Source: Euonymus europaeus (lineage: Eukaryota; Streptophyta; Magnoliopsida; Celastrales; Celastraceae). From it: a stretch of 64,000 bases of DNA. Location of the stretch: contig OY756969.1 of the NCBI GenBank assembly GCA_963580455.1, forward strand, positions 15,410,760-15,474,759, in the 5' to 3' direction. Under the pieces are notes generated by a model. That model did not search any database. It had not been told where the DNA came from and saw only the letters and a list, made by a program, of their open reading frames with translations. Below are positions 35,391 through 46,599 of the stretch, piece by piece (position 1 is the stretch's first letter; each line of letters starts with the position of its first letter). Both the position numbers and the translations under genes were made by a program.

Positions 35391-35654
35391 TTAAAGCTTA
35401 TTAGCATGCATTTCATCAAGATTCATAAGTCTAGCATTTTCCTTTTTGAGATGCTTACACTTTCTAAGAAACATACCATGAGAATCACATAAGTCATCAT
35501 AATTAGCATATCATTCATCACAGGTTAAAAGAGAAGATTCTTTTACCATCTCATCTTGAGAATATGAGTCAACTTTCTCCCCTTTTTACATGAGGTGAAA
35601 GTGTGCCTTATGCTCAATCTTATCCTCGCTTCAAGAGCTTGATGATGAATCATC

Positions 35655-36428
35655 TCATGTTGCTTTCAATGCCTTTTTCTTCTCCTTGCCTTTCACTTTG
35701 TGATGTTTCTTGGATGCTTTGGGGCAATCAGCAATGAAGTATCCTACTTTGCCACAATTGAAGCAAGTAGCTTTCTCTTTCTCTTTCTCCTTACTCTTGA
35801 ACTTTCTATTTTTGAAACCACCTCTTTTGTTCTTCACAAACTTCTTGAAGTTCTTGACCATCATAGCCATCTCATCATCACTATCTTCACTCTCACTACT
35901 TGATGAAACCTTCTCTTCCTTGGAATAATCCATGGACTCCTTGGATTTGGGCTTGGAAGTCACGGCCAATGCAATATTTTTCTTCATGGGAGCATCTTCA
36001 TCAACTCTATTGATCACTTCCAATTCATAAGTCATTAGGCTTCCAATGAGCTCCTCCATCTTCAAGGTTCTCAAATCCTTTGCTTCCTTGATTGCGGTGA
36101 CCTTTTCACTCCATGATCTTGGAAGGCTTCTTAGGATCTTTTGCATTTTATCTACATTAGCATAAGGCTTTCAAAGAGAATTCAATTCATTGCATATTTT
36201 TGTCAATCTAGCAAAAATGTCACTAATGCATTCACCATCAAGCATTTTAAACAATTCAAATTGATGCACAAACATGTCAATTTTAGAATCTTTAACTTGA
36301 CTTGTTCCTTCATGCTTTAACTCTAACATGTTCCAAATTTCTTGTGCATTAGTACATGCCGAAATATGATCATATTCATTTCTATCTAAATCAACTAATG
36401 AATGATGTTTTTCCAAGTTCACCAACAA
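35655..36428 (-). pseudogene. gag: SIRE gag, N-terminally truncated
   Basis: Reads DLDRNEYDHISACTNAQEIW, then HQFELFKMLDGE, a stop near 36170, and RSLPRSWSEKVTAIKEAKDL to a K/E-rich tail. The zinc knuckle CFNCGKVGYFIADC has Tyr at the zinc-binding His position. The N-terminus, leader and PBS are absent: at ~36400 gag is fused to LTR sequence. Confidence 0.82.
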
Positions 36429-38167
36429 CTTAGGGTTTTAGGTAAGCTAACCCCAAACTCTTACAACCAAGGTTTCAAGATAACCAAGAACAAGGGTTTT
36501 CAAGTAGTACCCCAAACTTATCTCACAACCTAACAAGGTTTTGTCCACAAAAGGACTTTACAAGTGTTTAGGCACAAGGTTCTCTCAAGATTAGCTCAAA
36601 GCTATTTTGGTTGAGGAACTATCACAAAGACAAGAGATGATGCTCACGAATATGGTTAAGAATAGGCTCAAGATGTGGCAATCACTCTACGACAAATTCA
36701 CAAAAAGCTCTCAATAAGATATAGATGAGATTAGGGGAAGCTTTGTTGAAAAACCACTCAAGAACACCAAAAGGAATATCCACGGGTGGAATGAGAAATA
36801 ATGGGTTCTTGATGGTTTTTGGATCTCTCTTTTGAAATAGGAAGATGATAGGTTGATGATAATCAGATTTTTCGCAAGAGATCTCTAGGAAGAAGCTTGA
36901 ATCCAGATTTGAAGTTGAGAGGATTTGAAGTTCAAAGACTCAGCCAATTTTTACAAATGTTCTTCCAACTTCCAACACAAGCCAAACCCCTCTCTTCTTT
37001 TCAAGACAAAATAATCTTGGCCATTGGATAAAAATTAAGTCTTGATCTTGGCCCTCCCTTCTTCTTTTAATCTTGACCCTTCATTAATTCAAACCAAATA
37101 AATCTCCACCATTCATTATAGAGCCCTTAGAAATCATTTTGTAAAAATATCTCATTTGGCTTGGGCTTGTTTGGTTGCACCAATAATTCCTTCTTGATGA
37201 TGAAAGTCTTGCACAAACAAAGCCAAACAACCCTTTCTAGATTATGAACAAGGAAAAAATTTCCAGCCATTTCTCCCTCCTTTGTCCCCCAAAAAGTAAA
37301 TGTTGCCTCAATGTTGACCAATCAAATTAAATTTGATATCATGGCACAAAGCACATAGGAGGACTTATAGAAGCTCAAATAATGAATTCTACAGCAATAA
37401 TATTCAGTTCATACGTTTGGTACCAAGGCTTGCTCATGAGAAGTCAAACTTTTTCTCAAATGGAGTTGACAATGCTCAAACTTGACCAATTAAGCTTCAA
37501 GAAATGAATGTACGAATTTTTCCCAATAAAAACAGATTTATAATGCTTCAAATAAGCTCATGATACTTAATTAATTTCACCTACAAAGAAATAGGTGACA
37601 AGGCACCTCATTGTTGCTTGTAAGCTCAAGGAGCTTCAACGCTTGGACATAGGTCAATCAATATGATATATGCTCAATAAAATTCAAATAAGCACATAAT
37701 ATATCATTTTACATATATTTAAATATGCACAAAAAATTTCACAGCCATTGGAGTTCAATTTGTCACTCAATTTCAGCAAGTAATCTCAAACAGTGTTATA
37801 TAATGTCTGCACAATTATACTAACTTCAACAGAGAAATTGAACATCTTTCACTCAAAATTGATTCATAATCTCAAAACAATAATGTTTCCATATGTATTA
37901 ATAATATTTTAGAACAATAATAAAGTCATTTGGAGATCGTATGAATAAGTTGTGACTATTCAAACGACATATACACAGTGTGATGTTTGAGCAGTTTTTG
38001 TAATCCGAAAATGAACAAGTTCAAATTCATTCAATTCATATAAAATATGATAAAAAATGATTCCAAATTATATATAATGATATACTTAAAATCAATTATC
38101 ACGATCATTTCATTCTTTATCCAAATTCATTCAAATAGCGCATTTAGTATTTTTGCATCAAAACACA
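36400..38167 (-). repeat. SIRE 5' LTR, opposite end missing
   Basis: The left 515 bp match 32345-32895. The rest (to 38167) has no partner because the other LTR lost that part. If both are one LTR type, the full LTR would exceed 2 kb, which is long for a Copia element. Some of this stretch may therefore be something else. Confidence 0.5.
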
Positions 38168-38334
38168 AATTTAGGACCTATGGTCCAACCAGAAAGACAG
38201 TGTCGCTGGTATTCTGCTACTCGGTCAGAGAGGCATGACTGTGGAACATGCATTACACTTCAACTTCAAGGCCTCAAATAATGAAGCAAAATACGAGGTA
38301 GTACTGGCAAGTTTGCGACTTGCGAGCTGCCGAG
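38168..38334 (+). pseudogene. pol: Tat-1 second (archaeal-type) RNase H, first copy
   Basis: Resumes the Tat-1 frame after the SIRE insertion. The text is SNQ-K-DSVAGILLL-like, followed by FNFKASNNEAKYEVVLASL, the start of the additional RNase H domain that defines the Tat clade. It breaks at ~38334 and continues into a second copy of the upstream block. Confidence 0.65.
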
Positions 38335-38925
38335 ATTTCCAAAATAGGGAGACGTTTTGTTTCTTTACTCAGCAATATCACAACATACGGTCAATGTAGT
38401 GCTAGTAAATAAAGAAGACAAGGTGCAAAGACTAGTGTATCACGTCAGCAAGGTTATGATAAATGTAGAGATAAGGTACACCAAAGCTAAGAAACTTGCT
38501 CTTTCACTAATAGTGGTAGTTAGGAAGTTAAGGCCTTACTTCGAAGCACATACAATCATCGTCTTAACCGACCAGCCACTCAAGAATGTACTGCAAAAGT
38601 GGGACACTTCAGGGAGGTTGGTGAAATGGGCTATTCAATAGGGAGAGTTTGACATCAAGTTTCAACCAAGGCAGGCCATTAAGGCACAAGTTTTGGCTGA
38701 TTTTATAGTTGAGTGCTACAAAGAGACCGACTAGGATAATATCATGGCTGAACTCGAGCAATGGCAATTATTTATGGATGGGTCATCCAACCAGGAAGGT
38801 AGTGTCGCCGGTATTCCTCTACTCGATCCAAGCGGCATGACTATGGAACATACATTATGGTTCAACTTCAAGGCCTCAAATAATGAAGCAGAATACGAGG
38901 TAGTACCTACCCATTTGCACAATGG
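38335..38925 (+). pseudogene. pol: Tat-1 duplicated RNase H block
   Basis: Starts TTTCCAAAATAGGGAGA (compare 31335 on) and repeats the whole order: AISQHTVNVVLVNKEDK, KLALSLIVVVRKLRPYF, LTDQPLKNVLQKWDTSGRLV, a stop at 38639, FDIKFQPRQAIKAQ, then MAELEQWQLFMDGSSNQEGS and FNFKASNNEAEYEVV. It is a near-identical second copy of 31340-31565 plus 38168-38330. The second RNase H is then cut, and text continues straight into integrase. Confidence 0.8.
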
Positions 38926-39739
38926 GGCATGGACCTCCTTGGAGCATTTGTCCAAATAGCTAGACAGAGGAGGAATCTCATTGTAGTGGTCGACTACTTC
39001 ACAAAATGGATCAATATGGAGCCATTAGCAGCTATCTCGAAACAAAAAGTAATGGACTTCGTATGTATGAATAATCATTGTCTGTAGGTATGGGTTACCA
39101 CAGGCCCTGGTGGTAAACAATGGAAGATAGTTCGTCAGTAGGAAGATGCACAAATTATATGAAGACCTTAGCATTGACCTAATGATCACCTCGATAGCAC
39201 ATCCACAAGCTAATGGGTAGGCTGAGGTGACAAATTGGACCATCCTGGAAGGCTTGATAGAGCCAAGGGAAAATTGGTTGAAGAGCTACCAAGTGTGTTG
39301 TGGTCATACCGCACTACACCTCGGACATTAACAAGACAAACTCTATTCTCCCTTTCATTTGGAATTGAGATAGATTGGGGTCCCTTCACTAAGGACCACC
39401 ATATTTCACGAATCATGGAATGGCGAGCTACTACTCAATAACCTTGATCTCCTATAACAGACAAGGGAGAGTGCCAGGATTCGGACTACTACGTAAAAAT
39501 AAAGAACTACTCAGTACTACAACAGATGGGTAACAGAGAGAAAGTTCTCTGTGGGAGACCTAGTATTGAGGAAGGTAGTGGCCATAGGAAAATATTTAGA
39601 CAAGCTAGGTGAAACCTGGAAAGGGCCCTACCGAGTTGTGAAGATACTGAAGGAACGCATCTACAAGATTGAAGATCCAGAGAAGCCCGGGGACATGAGG
39701 CCCTGGAATGTGGATAATCTCCGCAGATACTATGCTTGA
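38905..39739 (+). pseudogene. pol: Tat-1 integrase, decayed
   Basis: The core begins with HNGAWTSLEH-frame text that in the neighbouring frame reads as the usual CPFAQWGMDLLG start. It continues with DYFTKWINMEPL, many stops through 39060-39250, and DRAKGKLVEELPSVLWSYRT. The C-terminal GDLVLRKVVAIGKYLDKLGE and PWNVDNLRRYY end (39551-39739) is still open. The zinc finger is missing because of the deletion before 38905. Confidence 0.8.
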
Positions 39740-39740
39740 A

Positions 39741-40470
39741 ATAGACCTATTTATGTAGCAGTAGTACTTTATTTTCACAAATAGGATTTTCCATTTTTAG
39801 TATTTTTCCTATAGATTGGATGACAGGAGAATGAATAAAGACTGAGATTTCTTTTCAAAAATAAAGCATTGCACGGTAAGGTCCACCTTGGACGAGTGTA
39901 AGTGCTAAATCGATGAACACCAAAGGGTCCGGGATGGCACAACAGTTTGATCAAGACCTGTAAATGCCTTAAGGAAAAAGATAGAGATCGACGAGCCTAG
40001 TCGTCCTAACAATTAGGATGGCATCCCACTCCTCTTAAGACTTGTATAATATCAACATTTGTGAAAATCTTGTGCAAAAAGGTGGACAGGAGAGCCTGGT
40101 CGGCCAACCGACTAGGATGGCTTCCAAGTCCTCTCAAGAATTGTACAATATCAAAGACTTCTGAAAGTCTTGTGAAAAAAGAGTTACTAGAGAGCCTGAT
40201 CAGCGTACCGACAAGGATGGCATCCTAGTTTATCAAGACTTGTAAAATATTATTCTTGAAAATGTCTTGTGGAAAATGGGTTCCGGGGATCCTGGTCGGC
40301 CTACTGACAAGGATGACACCTCTATATTACCAAAACTTATAAAAGTTGCAAAAATAAAAATAAAAATTATTAGTACAAAAAATAATAATAATTTGAAGGC
40401 CTTCTTGGGGGAGCCTAGAGCTTGACTCTCCAAGTAGGAGGGCGTTGCTTGGATCGGGCAGGGTTGCTTC
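39741..40470 (+). repeat. Tat-1 spacer with ~98-bp tandem repeats
   Basis: Between integrase and the antisense ORF. Four diverged units carry AGGATGGC, AAGACTTGT and GAGCCTGGTCGGCC, with AGGATG at 40015, 40114, 40214 and 40310. The matching spacer of Tat-A (55540-55870) has related GGTCGGTAG-type repeats. No coding signal. Confidence 0.7.
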
Positions 40471-40479
40471 CTTAGTAGG

Positions 40480-42366
40480 CTAAAATAAAAGAAGAGGGGT
40501 TGGGTCCACCAGTGCTTCATCCTCAATATGCACCATCTCCTCCTCCACTACTTCTACCTCCTTATCATACACATCCTCCTCAGCCAGCCCCATTTTCCTT
40601 CTCCACTCTACTTTTCTAGAGGCTTCAAGGATCTCCTCCTTGGACACTTCAAGGTGGTCCTTCCCCAAGAAAGAGGGGCATAAGGGAGCTAGGATAGAGG
40701 AGTCCAGACCAGCCTTGGAGATAAGCTTCCTGGACTCTTTGGCACCTCCATGGAAGCCATAGAAGCCTTCTTCCCTTTAGGCAACCTTGGACTCCTCAGA
40801 GTCTTTGAACCTGTGGATGGTTTGCTGCTCGACATCATAGAGAAGCCATTGGTAAGTCTCCTCTGTGTTCTTCAAATTATGCTCGATGGAGCCCACCTTC
40901 TCTCTCAGCTTCCTCTTATGTTGAGGAGCCTTCTTAGCTTGTGCAGCATGAGCTTGTAGCAACTTCTCCATCTCGGGCTTCACCAAGTTCAGCTCATTCT
41001 TTGACTTGGTGGCCCGTTCCTCAACCGCATTAGGCCTCTCTCTTTGCATGGTCTCCTCATAAGCAAACCGAGCAATGCTGGAAGGGAGAGCAGAGAGGTG
41101 CACGATAGTTTGCAAGAAAAAGAGAAAAAAAGTTAGAAATATTTTGGCTAAAAATTCATATACGGAGCTTAGGTATAAGGTGATACCTGCATGAAGAGGG
41201 AGTTCATTTGAGTAAGATATTCCATGGCTGTAAGGCCAGACACCCTGTCATAGTCAGTAGGGGTGGCAAGGTGCTTTAGCATCTTGGTAGCCACTCGGTT
41301 AGTTTGATTGACGCCACAATAAGGAGCATGCCGAGCAAAGTCCTATTCGGTAATTGGCCCTACACGGGGATCGTTCACTTGATAAGCAAGGATCGTAACC
41401 CCTGGTTAACAAGTTGCTAACCGAGGAGGAGGAGGATTGTGAGTCACAGTGGTGACTGAGGTGGTGGCGCCAGTAAAGGCTATCTCAGCATCCATAGTCT
41501 CCCCCGTAGCCCTAACATGTGGTCTCTTGGGCTCCTTGCCTTGGTTGGTTTCTTCCTCTTTGGTTGCCAAGGAGTAGGAGCTGCATTCATTGCCATGTAC
41601 TCTGACAAGTCAACAATAAATGTAGAGCATCACAGCAAGTCAAATATAGACTGATTAGTGATGCTAACTGAAAATTGAAAAACAACATAAAACAAACCTT
41701 GATGAGACCCATAGCAAATATTAGAGATCGAGAAGTCCTGCAAGCTTAACTTCATGTTGGTATCAGCCCCAACGACGAGGAGTTCTTTCTAGGCCTCATA
41801 AAGTTTATGTTTTTTCTCTTTCAATTGGGGATTGTGGTTAAACCAATCGGTAAGGAGAACCGACTAGGTGGTACGGAAAGGAAGTTCCTCTCCATGAGGA
41901 AGAGGGACCTATAACGTATGAGTTTTTCCACTTTTAGTGGTTGGTTATATAGTGGAGATCTTAGCCCTGGCTTATGCCTGAGGTAAAACAAACCTGGAGA
42001 GTTAAGGAGGTGGCACAGTGTAGTGAGGTGTTGGATTACCCATGTGGAGATACCGAGATGATGCCTATAGGAGAGACAAAGAATGTTGCCAAGGAAGTAC
42101 CATGAATTTGGTGCCAAGATGGATGGAAAGAGATTGAACCGACGAAGGAGGCTTGTAATGGCTGATGGGAAGGGAATCCTAGCACCTGCTTGAAGTGATC
42201 TAAGTGAGATAGAAAACTCACCTCGATTAGGGTGAAAAAGAGACTCATCCTTACCCACAAGTTGGTATGGGTAGGGAACACCATATCTGGCTTCTACCTC
42301 GTCAATACAGCTGTTCGGCTGTTCATAAGAAATGTAGGTCAGTTCAAATGTACTTGCAATGTACAA
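40480..42366 (-). CDS. Antisense ORF of Tat-1: Transposase_28-like domain plus coiled coil
   Basis: Opposite strand to gag-pol. Exon-like block 1 (42366 to ~41800) reads EARYGVPYPYQLVG, GEFSISLRSLQAGARIPFP and LAPNSWYFLGNILCL, matching the 'putative gypsy type transposon' domain. Block 2 (~41600-41175) is basic, then ends ARHAPYCGV, LKHLATPTDYDRVSGL and MNSLFMQ before a GT. Block 3 (41115 to ~40500) gives FAYEETMQRERPNAVEERA and a long charged coiled coil, then an acidic tail EEEMVHIEDEALVD. The same blocks occur on the plus strand of Tat-A and, more decayed, Tat-B, again antisense to pol. Stops near 41020, 40776 and 41335 suggest this copy is not intact. Antisense ORFs of this kind are known from other Tat elements; function unknown. 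Confidence 0.72.
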
Positions 42367-43231
42367 ACTTGTTCTTTTACCAGTATGTCCTAGCTGTTAT
42401 GTGAATGTAGAAGGCAATAGCACTTTTATGAATTGCCATGGAGTTATTTAACTCTACAATCGCGATTGTGGATCTCTGATATATTCAGCTGCATTTTGAT
42501 TATTAGATCTAATACTTTTTTCTTATTCTTACCTCCTAAAGCATTGGTAGATCTGCTTATTAATTAATCGTACATATTATTTTTTTAATCGTTTTTAAGT
42601 TATTGTATTATGTATTTAACATGCATGTCATGTACAATTAATATTTAAGTTAACAAACCACAGTAGATCAAACATATCAGGAAGAGTTTGTAACCCGCAA
42701 GTAAGGTATGCATCACTCTATAATTAAAGTTTTTTTCGCTGTATAATATTATGTGCCCAATTTGTATTTTTTATAGGTCAATTTCTATTGCTGTTCTTTG
42801 CCTCTTAATCAGATTTCTAATGGAACACTATCTGCTTTAAACCTTATATAGGCATTTATCACTTTAATGCCTTTAAAACTTATGATTATTATCATGTAGA
42901 GACATTCACAGTTTACATCATGCACTTCCTCTCAAGCAGTTTTCTAAAAATAACTCACAACAATTTCATCATATTTTCCAGTATATTTGCTATTAAGTGT
43001 CCTTAATTTTGGGTATTTTGTCTTTGTAATTTCGTTTACTCATAAATTCTTTCGAAAGATGCAATTCTCACTCTATTATTAATTGCTCTTCTTGAATTTC
43101 TTTTACGAGGCATATAGTTGAACCATTCATGCCTTCTAAACTATTGTTCATGGAAATGTAAATAATTAACGCTAAAAAAACATGGGTTTCTTAGTTCACT
43201 TGATTATGAATGTTTTTATTTCCCGCAAATC
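42346..43231. other. Non-coding flank between Tat-1 and Tat-B
   Basis: T-rich unique DNA without recognisable exons. The first ~215 bp are repeat copy 3. The transition into Tat-B lies around 43200-43250. Confidence 0.45.
42347..42560 (+). repeat. Diverged dispersed repeat, copy 3 of 3
   Basis: CTTGCAATGTACAAACTTG, TTCTTTTACCAGT, GTTATGTGAATG, GGCAATAGCACTT and TTATTTAACTCT follow in the same order as in 29325-29425. The downstream part (GCATTTTGATTATTAGATC, CCTCCTAAAGCATTGGTAGA) matches 28410-28475. Confidence 0.6.
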
Positions 43232-44720
43232 TTGGTCTTTGTTATTTTAAGTTTAAGAAAGGTTTGTGTGCCCCCAACTATTCCTCTTCCAATAATCAAT
43301 GGTCCTGTAGCCGAGGACGAGGACTTTCCCTTTCCAATCCACTGGGTGTTCCCCAAGTATAGTAAATTTCGTCAAACACCCGAGCTGTCGATAGAGGAGT
43401 TTGACTGGTATACCTCTCTTAAGGACATATTCTCTCCCACTAGTAATGTATTTGTTTGCTCTGTCAAGGATTTTACCATAGCAGCTCGGTCCAAGAAGCC
43501 AAGCAAGGTGGGGGTCTCATTTTATTCTGGGTCTTTTCGATTCAATGTTGTTTTATTGAGTTTCTCCTCGGTTTGATGTAGATATGTCAGCTGTTCAGGC
43601 TTATGCCAATATGTAGAAAAAGATCGACCTCCTCACCAAAAAGAAGAAAGGTAAGGATGTTGCTGCTGAGGCTTCAAAGAGACCAAGGAAACCTACTCCC
43701 TCTCATGGCAGGGGCAAGGGCTTGGCTATTGGTCCTCCTTCGGTATTGCCTACCCCAGGTTTGTCCAAGTCTCTCCTCCTCCTACCCAAGCTATGACTAC
43801 TCGGTCTGCGTCCTCTCCACTAATCATGGGTGACATCCATAACCCTCAATGGGATGTTAGGGTATCTGAAAATGTCACCAATTCGGGGGTGGCACTTGAA
43901 ATGGTTGAAAAATTTGCCCCTCCTTCTGACTGACAGCGCATCTCGGAGCTATCTGTTGAGGAGAGGGTATACGGAGCGATGACGAAACTGGCTGAGGTTG
44001 GTGCTCGTTTGAGTTTTTAGTTGTATTTTTCCTTTATCATTTTGATCGGTCTAGGATAACTAACCTTATTCTCAATTTTATGAACACGGCTGACTTCCCT
44101 CTACGGCGGTCTTACCTTGGACATCAAGGACACGACCGTCAGGTTTAACAGCCATGACCGGGATATGTTCCTTGTCAAAGATGCCCTAGACCGCACCGAG
44201 AAAGTTATAAATTTGTGTCGGCAAGAGTTGCAGAACTCCAAGGAGGCCGAGGAGACTACTAACATCACTGTCCTCGACCGAAGAGAAGATCAGCAGACTC
44301 TCTTCCATTGCTAAGTCCGAATGAGCATGGGATTTCGAGGAGGGTCATCAGCTCAGTTTTAAAGAGTTTCAAGATTCAAAGGAATTTCAATCCCTTCTTC
44401 AGCGGGAAGGCTTCTTCTGCTACCAAGTGGCCATCAAATATTCTCGGGTGTCTTCTCCAGAACGAGTTCGGATGCCTTGGAGGAGATATGTCCCTACCTG
44501 GTTGGAAGTATGAAGTGGGCGTGGATCATCAAGATGCTTACAGGCAATATCAGGAACTGTAAGAGGTTAGTTAGGATGCCTATGAAAAGGGCATAGATGC
44601 CTATGTCGATATTGAAGGTGATCCTTCTACCCTTGCTCCTACAACCACATCTCCTTCTGCTAATCGCTCCCCAAAGAAGGGTCATGAAGCTAAGAAGTAG
44701 AGCTCTCCTCTCCGATCTCC
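43232..44720 (+). pseudogene. Antisense ORF of Tat-B
   Basis: Plus-strand ORF opposite to Tat-B pol. 43250-43510 reads FPFPIHWVFPKYSKFRQTP and FDWYTSLKDIF up to SKKPSK and a GT (later part of the Transposase_28-like region). 43590-44020 is basic, then has DIHNPQWDVRVSENV and LSVEERVYGAMTKLAEVGA, equivalent to the block before the coiled coil in Tat-A. 44105-44312 is the coiled coil (LVKDALDRTEKVINLCRQEL). 44330-44720 resembles the tail (FKEFQDSKEFQSLLQREGFF). Frameshifts and stops interrupt each block. Confidence 0.6.
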
Positions 44721-44745
44721 TCAAGAAAAAGCTTAAAGAATCCCG

Positions 44746-44764
44746 CCCCCCCCCCCCCCCCCCC
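44746..44764 (+). repeat. 19-base poly-C run
   Basis: An uninterrupted run of C at the end of the Tat-B antisense ORF. It may be a true microsatellite or an assembly length error. Confidence 0.8.
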
Positions 44765-45339
44765 GCTTTTTTTCTTTTAAATTCTTCCTCGCATTGTAAT
44801 GAAAATTCCATTACTTTATTTAATATTATTAATCGATAATATTATCATTGCTATGCTCATATTGTTGTAGTATAATTTTCTTTCTTACTCTAACAACCAC
44901 CATATTTATTCCCGATTAATCTGTAGTAGCATTGCGCCTTAGAATCGTAGATTTTGTTTAACTTAACCATTGTAAACCATATAAGGGGTTGTAACAGTCA
45001 TCCGAGGAAACCACTGTAACTTAGTTATTTTAAGTTGTGATGTACTTGTTTGCTCGGTCATCATAGCCGACAATTGCTTAGCTGTGATTAAAAGTAAAAT
45101 CGACGAGCTGAGCATTGTAGCTTAGCAATCCAAGCTGTAATGCCAATTGATTTAATTCCTTGGACCCAGTATTACGATAAGCTCCGATCAGGAATTTTCG
45201 ATCGTAAACATGTCGAGTTTATTTAAAAGAAATTATAGGTCCCATGCAAGGGATATGCTCTATGGTTGAAAGTAAACATTTAGAGCTAAACAAATACTAG
45301 GAAACAAAACTTAAATATAATATCGGCGGAGGTTTTTTG
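44765..45339 (-). other. Tat-B spacer between integrase and antisense ORF
   Basis: No coding content. Contains CGGTCATCATAGCCGAC-type pieces reminiscent of the GGTCGG repeats in the other Tat spacers, but no clear array. Confidence 0.45.
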
Positions 45340-46440
45340 CGTTCCAAGGTCTCATCTACCTTGGTTTATCGAGATCCTCAAGCTTGTAAGTTCCATCGAG
45401 CGTGACTCTAATAACTCGATATGGTCCTTCCTATGTCTCCCCGAGCTTGCCTAGGTGTTTGCCAGCTACTATAGCCTTCCTCAAGACCCAATCTCCTTCT
45501 GAAAATTTCCTTATTCGGACTCATTTGTTGAAGTACCAAACTATTCACTACTTGTAAGCCACTATTCAGATCCCAGCTTCTTCATGAGTTTCCTCAAGTC
45601 AAGATTGTTAAAGAGTAACTCATTGTTCTCGTTCTCAACAAACCCTTCAACCCGAGGATTAGTAACACCGATTTCAATAGGAATGACTGCTTCAATTCCA
45701 TATGTAAGTGAGAAAGGCATTTATCCAGTTGAGGTTCTTGGTGTCATTCTATAAGCCATAGGATGTTGTGTAGCTGCTCGGTCCACTCTCCTTTTGCTTG
45801 GTCTCGACGAGCTTTAAGGCCTTGTAGGATTATTCGGTTTGTGACCTCTACTTGTCCATTAACCTATGGTGGGCGACAACAGTAATCATAAGAGTAATTC
45901 CAAGATCTTTGTAAAACTCTCGAATGGAATTACCGGCAAACTATCATCCATTGTAAGTGATGATTACCCGAGGTATCCCATATCAGCATATGATCATCTT
46001 CCAGATGAAGTCCTTGACTTTGTGTTCGGTGATGGTTGCTAGTGGATCAGCTTCTACCTACTTTGTGAAGTAATCCACAGGCACAACAAGGATTGTCCTT
46101 TGTCCTATTGCTCGAGGAAAAGTTCCCAAAAAATCGAGTCTTCATTGTGCAAATGGACATGGATTTTGTGTACTCTTTAGTTCGACTAGAGGTAAACGGA
46201 GTGTGTTAGCTTGACGTTGGCACTTATCACATCTTTTGACATAATTTTGGGCATCCTTCATGGACTTCCTAGAGAGCATAATCGGATTCTCGAGGAGCAA
46301 GACACTCGAGATACAGATGGGTGTAAAATCGTCTGTAAAAATCACCTTGTATGATGGAGTATTTCGCGCTTCTTGCTCAGAGACTCCTTGCCTCATTTTT
46401 GTCCTCTAAGAAATTTCCCTCACTGAGGAAAGCTTTATGG
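45340..46440 (-). pseudogene. pol: Tat-B integrase, heavily mutated
   Basis: The zinc-finger end CDKCQRQANTLRLP and CPFAQ are at 46240-46142. The core then continues with stops: VDYFTK, PLATITEHKVKDFIWKMI, and a region where the second catalytic Asp (family DNG) reads YNG. The C-terminal module shows FSEGDWVLRKAI and PWNAKNLRR at about 45500-45340. At least ten stops or shifts. Confidence 0.75.
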
Positions 46441-46599
46441 GGTCCATCGAAGACCGTCCTGAATTGATTTTGGTGATGGCTTTCATCGCTATGCTCCATT
46501 TTGGTAGGATTTCGATCCTTAGCGAAGTTGCTTCTTCTTAATTTGTAACCCAGGCTAACCGAACCAGTACATCGGCCTGCTGATTCTTCTCTCGGCGCC

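Larger units (their letters stand above)
31566..38167 (-). mobile_element. SIRE-like Ty1/Copia element, internally deleted, nested in Tat-1
   Basis: Minus-strand order: 5' LTR, N-truncated gag with zinc knuckle, coiled-coil region, protease, RT, partial RNase H, 3' LTR. Integrase is gone: protease text runs into the spacer before RT. The edges are inferred from where Tat-1 RNase H stops (31565) and resumes (38168), with TGTG on the left and CACA on the right. The LTR copies overlap only in part (32345-32895 against 36400-36915). A clean target duplication is not visible. SRHMTGD, the long coiled-coil gag extension and FGAT after the RT box fit the SIRE/Maximus lineage. Confidence 0.78.
29459..42345 (+). 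mobile_element. Tat-lineage Gypsy element (Tat-1), truncated, hosting a SIRE insertion
   Basis: Plus-strand order: LTR (29459-30073), PBS, decayed gag, a deletion joining gag to RNase H, the SIRE insertion, a second RNase H domain, a duplicated RNase H block, decayed integrase, a repeat-rich spacer, then a minus-strand antisense ORF. No 3' LTR is present; the antisense ORF runs into flanking DNA at about 42345. The dual RNase H and the antisense ORF place it in the Tat clade. Protease and most of RT are missing. Confidence 0.78.
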
